Shown here piece after piece: positions 17,168-24,900 of a stretch of 26,021 nt of DNA. The DNA comes from Deltaproteobacteria bacterium UBA2385 (GTDB taxonomy: Bacteria > Myxococcota_A > UBA796 > UBA2385): the NCBI GenBank assembly GCA_002343455.1, contig DDSR01000295.1, forward strand, positions 1 to 26,021, read 5' to 3'. The stretch's first letter is position 1; each line of letters begins with the position of its first letter. The notes under the pieces were generated by a model. That model saw only the letters and a program-made list of their open reading frames with translations. It was not told where the DNA came from and made no database searches. A program made the position numbers and the translations under genes.

Positions 17168-17695
17168 ATGACCAAGAACCTTCTGATCCTCGGCACCGTA
17201 CTCTTCGCGATGGCCTGCACCGACGGCAAGGACAGCGGCGACACCGGCACTGGCGACGGCGGCACCGACGGCGGCGCCGACGGCGGCAGCGACGGCGGCA
17301 CCACCGGCCTGACCATGGACTGCGAGTGGGCCGGCGGCGGCCTCGACGTCACCCTGACCGGCGGCGACAGCGCTGGCTACTGGGTCGGCCTCGCCGAGAC
17401 CGACTGCGGCGGGCAGTGCTGGACCGGTGAAGACTGCGTGTACGGCTACGTCGCCAGCAGCGGCACCTCGTACAACTACTGCCACCCGGCTTCGGCCAGC
17501 GGTGTCTTCCTCAGCACCGTCGACAACTTCGACGCCATCGTCGAGGGCAGCACCACCATCCACAGCGCCGCGCTGAACAACACCTACTTCATGGAGGAGG
17601 TGTCCACCGGGACCTGCTGGATCTGGGGCTACGACACCAGCTACTACGGCGGCCTGGGCTGCACCGACATCGGCGGCGGCTGCACCGGCGAGTGA
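17168..17695 (+). CDS. Cys-rich putative lipoprotein with Gly/Asp linker
   Basis: The 175-residue product starts with a signal (MTKNLLILGTVLFAMAC, candidate lipidated Cys17). Then comes a low-complexity Gly/Asp/Thr linker (residues about 18-46, GGTDGGADGGSDGG) typical of surface lipoproteins in Myxococcota-like genomes. The folded part has eight Cys (DCEW, TDC, GQC, EDC, NYC, GTC, LGC, GGC), enough for four disulfides. It ends in the compact motif GLGCTDIGGGCTGE. The lipobox is imperfect (Met at -2). The gene is a stand-alone unit with its own promoter, strong RBS and terminator, so high expression is inferred. I do not recognise a named family. A 28-codon relative sharing both ends lies at 18896-18982. 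Confidence 0.85.
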   Translation: MTKNLLILGTVLFAMACTDGKDSGDTGTGDGGTDGGADGGSDGGTTGLTMDCEWAGGGLDVTLTGGDSAGYWVGLAETDCGGQCWTGEDCVYGYVASSGTSYNYCHPASASGVFLSTVDNFDAIVEGSTTIHSAALNNTYFMEEVSTGTCWIWGYDTSYYGGLGCTDIGGGCTGE

Positions 17696-17702
17696 TCGCC
17701 GC

Positions 17703-17724
17703 GGATCCGGGTCTTCCCGGGTCC
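17703..17724 (+). other. Hairpin just downstream of the lipoprotein stop
   Basis: A nine-pair stem (GGATCCGGG with CCCGGGTCC, one T-G wobble) closes a four-base TCTT loop six bases after the stop. It has no T-run of its own and sits directly before the intrinsic terminator, so it may protect the mRNA 3' end or assist termination. Confidence 0.5.
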
Positions 17725-17733
17725 ACGCAACGA

Positions 17734-17765
17734 GGCCCATCCGGAGCGATTCGGGTGGGCCTTTT
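17734..17765 (+). terminator. Rho-independent terminator
   Basis: GGCCCATCCG (17734-17743) pairs with CGGGTGGGCC (17752-17761) through ten pairs including one T-G wobble, around an eight-base loop, followed by TTTT (17762-17765). It ends the Cys-rich lipoprotein transcript and lies 28 bp before the convergent methyltransferase stop. Confidence 0.85.
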
Positions 17766-17792
17766 GCCGTCTGGGACTCCCCTGCTCGAGCC

Positions 17793-18824
17793 TCAGCCGG
17801 CCTTGCGCCCCACCACCACCATCTCGGTCCCCTCGGCGAACAGGTGCGTGGTCGGCTCCAGGCCGGCCTGCCGCATCGCCGCCTCGACCTCTGTGGGGCG
17901 CAGGAAGTGGTTGCCCTGCACATGCTCGGAGAGGTTCTGGTAGGCCATCCCCCGCAGGCGAGGATCGGAGGCGAGGCCGGCCGGATCGTCGGGCCAGCGG
18001 GGCTCCCAGACGACCAGCAGACCACCCGGCGCCAGGTGGCCGGCCAGCCCGCTCATGACCCGGGAGGGGCCCTCGGCCCAGACATGGTGCAGGGCCCGGT
18101 TCATCGCCACCAGGTCGACGGGCTCGTCCACCGCGAACCGATGAAGATCACCCTCCCGGAAGGCCAGCCGGTCGGCCAGCCCTTCGCGCGCGGCGGCCTC
18201 CTGAGCGGTGGCGATGTTGGCGGGCATCATGTCCAGCCCCACCCCGCGCAGCCGAGGGAACCGGGCGGCCAGCCGCCGCAGGTACCAGCCGCTGCCGCAG
18301 CCCAGATCGACGGCCAGCCCGCCGCGCTCGCCCAGGGCCGCCACCTCCGGAAGGCGCGGAAGCACCGCCTCGGCGAAGACCGGGCCGAAGCTGGCCTCCA
18401 GCATGGGGCCGAACCAGGGCAGGATGCTGGAGGGCTCGCCCAGCACCCGCTCGCCGGGGCGCTCGCCGGTGGACATGAAGCGGGAGACCCGCTCGCCCAT
18501 GAAGGCCGCCATGACCGCCTGCATCGCCACCGGCATCATCGTGCCGGGGACGTCGGGCAGGAAGGCCCGCCCCATCGGCGTCAGGCTGAAGCGCTCCCCC
18601 TCCCGAGCGAGGTGGCCGAAGGCCGCGGCCGCGTCCGCCCAGCGTTGCAGGTAGGCCTCGTCGACCCGGGCCAGGGCCGCCAGCTCGGCGACGGTAGAGG
18701 CCCCGTGCGCGTCGAGCAGGCTGTAGAGGTGGTTGGTGATGCCCACATAGGCGAGCGACAGGGACATCACGCCCTGGGACTGCTGCATGATCTGCTGACG
18801 AAGCGCGGGGTCGACGGGGTTCAT
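17793..18824 (-). CDS. SAM-dependent methyltransferase with N-terminal winged-helix-like domain
   Basis: The 343-residue protein has an N-terminal helical/winged-helix part (residues about 10-90, HLYSLLDAHGASTVAELAAL) like that of the dimeric small-molecule O-methyltransferases. The class I Rossmann core follows: motif I VDLGCGSGW (172-180), the acidic Asp198 ending beta-2 (GVGLDMM), REGDLHRFAVDEPVDLVAMN for motifs II-III, and LAPGGLLVVWEPRW for post-motif. The methyl acceptor is unknown, and O-methylation of a metabolite is only the likeliest reading. The ATG at 18824 has a GAGAGG six bases upstream. It is divergent from the mini-lipoprotein ORF and convergent with the Cys-rich lipoprotein, so it stands alone between the two related lipoprotein sequences. 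Confidence 0.92.
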   Translation of the reverse strand: MNPVDPALRQQIMQQSQGVMSLSLAYVGITNHLYSLLDAHGASTVAELAALARVDEAYLQRWADAAAAFGHLAREGERFSLTPMGRAFLPDVPGTMMPVAMQAVMAAFMGERVSRFMSTGERPGERVLGEPSSILPWFGPMLEASFGPVFAEAVLPRLPEVAALGERGGLAVDLGCGSGWYLRRLAARFPRLRGVGLDMMPANIATAQEAAAREGLADRLAFREGDLHRFAVDEPVDLVAMNRALHHVWAEGPSRVMSGLAGHLAPGGLLVVWEPRWPDDPAGLASDPRLRGMAYQNLSEHVQGNHFLRPTEVEAAMRQAGLEPTTHLFAEGTEMVVVGRKAG

Positions 18825-18847
18825 GGACGGCCTCTCGGTGGGCGGTC

Positions 18848-18853
18848 TACAAT
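18848..18853 (+). promoter_or_regulatory. Candidate -10 box (TACAAT) before the mini-lipoprotein ORF
   Basis: TACAAT matches the -10 consensus at five of six positions in the 71-bp divergent gap, 42 bp before the ATG at 18896. No convincing -35 is seen. Read on the opposite strand it gives only TATTGT, so the plus orientation is favoured. Confidence 0.35.
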
Positions 18854-18895
18854 AGCGGGGACCCGTCCCCCAGGCTCGGACCCCGGAGCCCGCTC

Positions 18896-18982
18896 ATGCC
18901 CAAGGCCCTGCTGCTCCTCGGGAGCCTCGCTCACGAGGGCCTCGGCTGCACCGACATCGGCCCCGGCTGCAGCGGCGAGTGA
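18896..18982 (+). pseudogene. Internally deleted copy of the Cys-rich lipoprotein (28-codon ORF)
   Basis: This short open frame encodes MPKALLLLGSL, then AHE, then GLGCTDIGPGCSGE and a stop. Both ends match the 175-residue lipoprotein at 17168-17695: MTKNLLILGTV at the start and GLGCTDIGGGCTGE at the very end. The last 45 bases, counting the stop, match at 41 positions by eye. About 147 codons of linker and folded domain are missing. It has a GGAG seven bases before the ATG and a TACAAT box upstream, so it may still be expressed. Its TGA overlaps a GTG that can start the DUF3604 gene (GTGA at 18979-18982). It could be a deletion relic, a leader peptide, or a true mini-gene. The homology is clear, the function is not. 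Confidence 0.7.
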
Positions 18983-20631
18983 AATGCCCCGGCGCTACAC
19001 TCCCGGCCCCAGTCCCCGGCGCCCAGACCTTGCCCCGACCCCTCCGCCCCCTGCTCGCCGGCCTCCTCCCGCTGCTCGCGGCCTGCACGGCGGCGCCCGT
19101 CGGCCTGGACCAGGTCCTGGAGTCCGAGCTCGACGAGCTTCGGTGGCACTGGGGCGATCTGCACGCCCACTCGGCCTGGTCCTTCGACGGCTGCGAGAAC
19201 CCCGAGCTGGACTGCATCCACGACGCCGCGGGCCCGGCCAGCGCCTTCTTCGAGCGGGCCGAGGCCGTCGGCCTGGACTTCGCCGCCCTGACCGACCACG
19301 CCGAGCCCGACCTCTACCGCTACGCCGCCGACGAGCTGCATCCCACCGGCGCCACCCTCGACATCTGGCAGGGCCAGCAGCTCAGCGTGGTCCAGGCCGA
19401 GGGGGGCCCGGTGCTCCCCCTGCTCGGCTACGAGTGGACCGCCAACCACAACGCCGGCAACACCGACGGCCCGGGCACCCACCGGACCGTGCTGCTGGGG
19501 GCCGACCGCGCCTGCCCGGCCTACCGCGTCGCCGGCCGCTCCCTCCCCCCCGACGGCCACCTCCCCGAGGTCGGCGAGCGCGCCTTCCTGCAAGAGGACC
19601 GCCCGATCCTGCCCTCGCCCTACTCCCTCTGGCAGGCGCTGGACGAGGCCATCCTCGCCCCCGGCTGCGAGCCCCTGCGCTGGCTCAGCTTCGCCCACCA
19701 CCCCGCCTACCTCAACCCCCAGCAGACCGACTGGTCCGACCCCGAGAACGCCCCTCACCGCGAGCAGCTCGTCGAGATCCACAGCGAGCACGGCAGCTCG
19801 GAGTGCTTCGACCCCGAGGCCGAGGGCTGCGACTTCGCCCTCAACCACGAGCAGGGCTACGCCCCGCGCGGCTCGGTCCAGGCGGCCCTCGACCGCGGCT
19901 TCCAGCTCGGCTTCGTCGGCGGCACCGACAGCCACGACAGCCACCCCGGCAGCGTCGAAGACGGCCCCAGCCGGGTCGCCCAGTGGTCGGACGAGGCCCC
20001 CTACGAGCTGATCCAGCAATTCGCCCCCGGAGGCCTGACCGGCGTCTTCGCCCCCGAGCCCCTCGACCGCGAGCGGCTCTTCGAGGCCCTGAGCGCACGC
20101 CGCACCCTCGCCAGCAGCGGCCCCCGCCTGGAGCTGCACGCCTGGGCCGTCGGCCGCAACGGCGATCGCTACCTGCCCGGCGAGCTGATCCCCCGCTGGA
20201 ACATGCCGGTCGGCCTCGTCCTGGTCCTGGGCGAGCTGGACCCCCGCGGCGAGCACCGCTGGGAGGACTTCGAGGAGGTCGTCATCGAGCGCATCGCCTC
20301 GGGCGGTCGGATCGTCTCCTTCGGCTCGGGCGAGGCCTTCGGCGACAGCTGGGAGCCCCAGCCCGACGAGAGCTGGACCTACCTGCGGGTCCGCCTGCTG
20401 CGGGGCGAGGCCTCCACCGGCTACCCCTCGCTGCTGGGCGAGGAGCGCATCTGGCTCTCCCCCTGGTTCACCGACGCTCCTTCGGGCTGCTCCGCGGCCC
20501 CCGCCGGTCCGCCCATCCTCTGGCCCTTGCTGGTGCTGCTGCTGGCTCAGAGGGCGAAGCGCACCAGGGCCACCGCCAGCCAGGCCAGCGCCAGCAGCGC
20601 CGGACCGATCCAGGCCCAGCGCCCGGGCTGA
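18979..20631 (+). CDS. DUF3604 / PHP-fold metal-dependent hydrolase-like exported protein
   Basis: The product is up to 550 residues. GDLHAHS with His62/His64, LTDHAEPD (Asp106/His107), AHHPAYLNP, and GGTDSHDSHPG (Asp317, His319) form the metal-site pattern of DUF3604/PHP phosphoesterase-like proteins; the substrate is unknown. GTG at 18979 overlaps the mini-ORF stop (GTGA). An in-frame TTG at 19030, 28 bp after a TACACT box (18996-19001), would give a tidier signal ending in LLAAC. The C-terminus has Cys504, then a hydrophobic stretch (PPILWPLLVLLLAQ) and a basic tail, resembling a MYXO-CTERM sorting signal but with about 20 extra residues. The last 85 bp overlap the convergent membrane-protein gene. 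Confidence 0.88.
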   Translation: MKCPGATLPAPVPGAQTLPRPLRPLLAGLLPLLAACTAAPVGLDQVLESELDELRWHWGDLHAHSAWSFDGCENPELDCIHDAAGPASAFFERAEAVGLDFAALTDHAEPDLYRYAADELHPTGATLDIWQGQQLSVVQAEGGPVLPLLGYEWTANHNAGNTDGPGTHRTVLLGADRACPAYRVAGRSLPPDGHLPEVGERAFLQEDRPILPSPYSLWQALDEAILAPGCEPLRWLSFAHHPAYLNPQQTDWSDPENAPHREQLVEIHSEHGSSECFDPEAEGCDFALNHEQGYAPRGSVQAALDRGFQLGFVGGTDSHDSHPGSVEDGPSRVAQWSDEAPYELIQQFAPGGLTGVFAPEPLDRERLFEALSARRTLASSGPRLELHAWAVGRNGDRYLPGELIPRWNMPVGLVLVLGELDPRGEHRWEDFEEVVIERIASGGRIVSFGSGEAFGDSWEPQPDESWTYLRVRLLRGEASTGYPSLLGEERIWLSPWFTDAPSGCSAAPAGPPILWPLLVLLLAQRAKRTRATASQASASSAGPIQAQRPG

Positions 20632-21836
20632 GGCCCGCGGGTGCAGGCCCAGGCCAGGACCAGCAGGAAGAAGGGCTCGTAGTACTTCTGGTAGCCCCGG
20701 GCGCTGGCGAGGTTGGCCACGAAGAAGAGCAGCAGCGCCGCGCCCGGCAGCGCATCCCCGGTCCGCCAGGCCCGCCGCAGCAGGCTTGCCATGGCCAGCA
20801 GGCCCGCGGGCACCAGCAGCCAGAAGAGGCCGGTGCTGCCGAGCAGCTCGGGCGTGAACGAGGCCAGCCGCCACAGCGAGCCGCCGTAGCGCAGCGGATC
20901 CTCGACCCAGGGGATCGGGGAGAGCAGCAGCAGGGCGGCCCCCAGGGCCAGGGAGCCCAGCGCCAGCGGGGCCGAGCGCTCCGCCCAGAGCCAGGGCGCC
21001 CAGGGGAGGGCCAGCCCGCCCAGCACGGCCAGCTCGGTCAGCCCGATGTGCGGGTCCAGCCCGCCCTGGTGCTCGGCGAAGGAGGGCGGGGTGAGCCCCC
21101 CCCAGAGCAGGACCAGCGGGGCCAGGGCCAGCACGGGGATCGCCGCGGGGAGCAGGCGGGCGAGGCGGGGCCCCGTCGAGCTCGGCAGCGCCGACCTCGG
21201 TAGCGCCGCCAGGACGAGCAGGCCCACCAGCCAGCCGTGCACCTGCCGGGTGAGGGTCGCGGCCGCCGCGAAGAGGGCCGCCAGGAGCAGGGCCCGCCAG
21301 GAGGGCGGCGGAGGGGCCCGGTCGAGCGCCCACAGGCAGGCGACCACGCCCAGCAGGGCGACGTTGTCGGTCGAGAGGCGCACCGCCGGGCCGATCACAT
21401 AGGGCGAGAGGGCCAGCGGCAGCAGGGCCAGGCCCAGGGCCGGCGTGGGAGCCTGGGCGCGGCCGGCCAGGAGCAGCGCGGCGAAGGCCAGCAGGCCCAG
21501 GCTGAGGCCCAGCGTCGCCAGCCGCAACAGCAGCAGGTCCTCGCCGCTGGCCGCCGCCAGCGGGGCCAGCAGCAGGTGGTAGAGCGGGCCGGTGGCCGAG
21601 GGGTAGTCCGAGAGGTCCGGGAGGGGGAGCGCCCGGGCGAAGCCCTGGATGGTCGGCAGGTGGAAGAGGGTCTCGTCGCGCTGGTCGTAGACCTCCAAAC
21701 CCGGTCGCAGCAGCGCCCGCAGCATGATCGGCAGGGCGATCAGCGCGCTCGGCAGCAGGACAACGAGGGGGCGAGGAGGGGGCAGGGCGAGGCTCGGATG
21801 TCGGGATTTGATGCAAGGTGACGCAAGCGAGGCCAT
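20547..21836 (-). CDS. Polytopic GT-C membrane protein, ALG10-like glycosyltransferase candidate
   Basis: The 429-residue protein has about ten hydrophobic helices. After the first helix comes YDQRDETLFHLPTIQGFARA, which resembles the acidic DExFHxPQ loop of ALG10/DIE2-type glucosyltransferases that use dolichyl-phosphate sugars. TLTRQVHGWL resembles the later family segment with an Arg-Gln pair, and GYQKYYEPFFLLVL closes the last part. It would add a sugar from a polyprenyl-linked donor on the outer face of the cytoplasmic membrane; this is inference from motif likeness. The ATG at 21836 lacks a Shine-Dalgarno and is only six bases from a TCTAAT box, so a leaderless mRNA is possible. Its 3' end overlaps the convergent DUF3604 gene by 85 bp. 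Confidence 0.82.
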   Translation of the reverse strand: MASLASPCIKSRHPSLALPPPRPLVVLLPSALIALPIMLRALLRPGLEVYDQRDETLFHLPTIQGFARALPLPDLSDYPSATGPLYHLLLAPLAAASGEDLLLLRLATLGLSLGLLAFAALLLAGRAQAPTPALGLALLPLALSPYVIGPAVRLSTDNVALLGVVACLWALDRAPPPPSWRALLLAALFAAAATLTRQVHGWLVGLLVLAALPRSALPSSTGPRLARLLPAAIPVLALAPLVLLWGGLTPPSFAEHQGGLDPHIGLTELAVLGGLALPWAPWLWAERSAPLALGSLALGAALLLLSPIPWVEDPLRYGGSLWRLASFTPELLGSTGLFWLLVPAGLLAMASLLRRAWRTGDALPGAALLLFFVANLASARGYQKYYEPFFLLVLAWACTRGPQPGRWAWIGPALLALAWLAVALVRFAL

Positions 21837-21842
21837 GATGCA

Positions 21843-21848
21843 ATTAGA
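21843..21848 (-). promoter_or_regulatory. Candidate -10 box giving a leaderless start for the GT-C gene
   Basis: On the minus strand this reads TCTAAT (five of six matches), followed by six bases and then the ATG at 21836, so the predicted transcription start falls on or next to the A of the ATG. No -35 element is recognisable, and no Shine-Dalgarno precedes the ATG. Confidence 0.3.
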
Positions 21849-21900
21849 ACCATCTGGCCACTACGAGACCTGAGCGCTCGTACCGCCCCTGGAGAACTTC

Positions 21901-24900
21901 ATGACCATCCTGCCCGCCCTGATCATCGGCCTCGCCCTCGTTGGATGCCGGGAGAAGCCGGACCCCGATCTCTGCGCCGACGGCTCGATGCCAGCGACCT
22001 GGTACCTGGACGGCGACGGCGACGGCTTTGGCGGCGCCGAGACGGTCGAGGAGTGCGAGCAGCCCGAGGGCTACGTCGAGGTGGACGGCGACTGCGACGA
22101 CAACGACGCCAGCTACCACCCGGACGCGACCGAGGACGACTGCACCGACCCCAACGACTACAACTGCGACGGGACCGTCGAGTACGCCGACGGCGACGGC
22201 GACGGCTGGGCCGCGTGCGAGGACTGCGACGACGTCAACTCCGCGGTCTACCCGGGCGCCGTGGAGATCTGCGACGGCCTGGACAACAACTGCGACGCGC
22301 TGATCGACGATCAGGACCCGATGGTCACCGGCCTGATCGACTGGTACATCGACTACGACGGCGACGGCTACGGCTCGGACCGCTTCACCTCTCAGTCCTG
22401 CAGCCAGCCCGAGGGCTATGTCGACAACGCCGACGACTGCGACGACGCCGCGACCGAGACCTACCCGGGCGCGGACGAGCTCTGCGATGGCCTGGACAAC
22501 GACTGCGACCTCGAGGTCGACGAGGACGCCGTCGATCAGACCGTCTACTACCGGGACACCGACGGCGACGGCTACGGCGACGACGCGGTCTCCATGGCCG
22601 CATGCGAGACGCCCGAGGGCTACGCCGAGCTGGCCGGCGACTGCAACACCGCGGACGACCGCTTCTACCCCGGCGCGCCCGAGACCGACTGCGCCGATCC
22701 CAACGACTACAACTGCGACGGCTCGACCGGCTACGACGACGGCGACGGCGACGGCTTCGCCGCCTGCGAGGAGTGCGACGACGGCGACGCCGGCATCAAC
22801 CCCAGCGCCGAAGAGATCTGCGACGACATCGACAACGACTGCGACGGCCTGATCGACGACGCCGACAGCGGCGTCGGCGGGCGCTCGACCTGGCACCTCG
22901 ACTACGACGGCGACACCTACGGCTCGGCGACCTCGACGACCCTCGCCTGCGACATGCCCTCCGGCTACGTCGACAACGACCAGGACTGCGACGACGGGCG
23001 CTCCAACACCTACCCGGGCGCGGTGGAGGTCTGCGACGACATCGACAACGACTGCGACGACCTGGTCGACGAGGACGCCACCGGCTCGCGCACCTGGTAC
23101 AGCGACGCCGACAGCGACGGCTATGGCGACCCGCTCGACAGCCAGGACTCCTGCGACGCCCCCGACGACTACGTCAGCAACGCGCTGGACTGCGACGACG
23201 ACGACAGCACGATCAGCCCCGCTGCAAGCGAGGTCTGCGACGACATCGACAACGACTGCGACGAGCTGATCGACGACGAGGACGACGACACCGCCTTCGG
23301 CGTCAGCGACATCCACTACGAGGACGCCGACGGGGACAGCTACGGCTCGTTCAGCTCCTTCGAGCTCGCCTGCGAGACCCCCGACGGCTACGTCCGCATC
23401 GGCGGCGACTGCGACGACACCGACGAGCTCGTCAATCCGACCGCGGAAGAGATCTGCGACGGCATCGACAACAACTGCGTGGCCGGCATCGACGAGGCCT
23501 CGGCGACCGACGCCACCACCTGGTACTACGACGCCGATGGGGACGGCTTCGGGACCTCGGACATGACCACCGTCGCCTGCGCCGAGCCCGCCGACTACTC
23601 GGACCTCGACAACGACTGCGACGACGCCGACGAGGACATCAACCCGGACGCCGAGGAGATCTGCAACGACGGCATCGACAACGACTGTGAGGCCACCTTC
23701 GCCTCCTGCACGATGTCCCTGTCCGAGGCCGACGTGATCCTCACCGGCGAGTCCAGCCTGGACGACGCCGGCGTCTCCTTCGCCGGCATCGGCGACCTGG
23801 ACGGCGACGGCTCCGACGACCTCGTCATCGGCGCCCGAAACAACGACGCGGCCGGCACGGACGCCGGCGCGGTCTACCTCTTCAACGGACCGCTGCCTTC
23901 CGGCACGGTCGCCGGGCTGGGGACCGCCGACCTGGTCATCGTCGGCGGCAGCGCATCCGACCGGTTCGGGCGCTCCGTCGCGGGCGGCACCGACCTCGAC
24001 GGCGACGGCATCGACGACCTCGTGGTCTCGGCGCCCAACGACAGCGAGGACGGCTCCTCCTCCGGCACGACCTACGTCTTCTCGGGCGCCGATCTGATCG
24101 GAGCGACCAGCCTCAGCGCCTCGGACGCCTTCGTCCGCTTCAACGGCCGGACCGGCTTCGACTACCTCGGCATCCAGGTCGCCCTCGGCGATGTCAGCGG
24201 CGACGGCCAGGCCGACCTGCTCATGGCCGCCACCGGCAACGACGACGGCGTCAGCAACGGCGGTGCCATATACATCTACGAGGGCCCGATCACGGCGACC
24301 GGGCAGGTGCGGGTCCGCGACGCCACCTACACCGCCCGGATCACCGGCGAAGGCGCCTCGGACCAGGTCGGGGGTTCGGCCAACATCAACGGCGACGTAG
24401 ACGGCGATGGTGTCGACGACCTCATCGTCGGGGTCACGAACGACTCCACCGTCGGCAGCACCGCCGGCGCCGCCTACATCGTGCTCGGCCCGATCAGCGG
24501 ATCGACCTCGCTGTCCTCGGCCGACGCCAAGCTCCTCGGCGACGCCACCTCGGCGGGCCTGGGCAGCTCGACCAGCTACCTGGGTGACCAGGACGGCGAC
24601 GGCTACGACGACTTCGCCGTCGGCGCCACCCAGGACGACACAATCGGCAGCGACGCCGGCGCGGTCTTCGTGCTCTCGGGCTCCAGCAGCCCGGACGCGC
24701 TCGGGGGCTCGTCCGTCAGCTCTGTGGCCAGCGCCATCATCTACGGGCCCAGCCGCGGGCACCAGCTCGGCACCTCGGTCAGCGGCATCGGGGACTTCGA
24801 CGGCGACGCGGTCAACGACCTGCTGATCGGGGCGCCCAACGGCGGCTCCCCCGCCTCGGGCTTCACCTACCTGTTCAGCGGGCCGGTGACTGGCGTGCTG

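Noticed and set aside
17844..21203. A 1119-codon plus-strand frame running through several genes
   Set aside because: It crosses the methyltransferase antisense and the DUF3604 gene in a wrong frame, and is dominated by Arg/Pro/Gly.
18931..21843. A 970-codon minus-strand frame overlapping the GT-C and DUF3604 genes
   Set aside because: It is a Gly/Ala/Pro/Arg-rich shadow frame; the GT-C frame has sensible membrane helices instead.
21990..23700. Repeats that might be mistaken for a CRISPR-like or satellite array
   Set aside because: The units are degenerate, codon-phased and encode MopE-type motifs within one open frame; there are no unique spacers.
21844..24762. A 972-codon minus-strand open frame antisense to the MopE-propeller gene, very rich in Val, Ala and Gly
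   Set aside because: It is the reverse complement of Asp-rich GAC codons (read as GTC, Val). It has no domain logic, while the plus strand encodes clear repeats.
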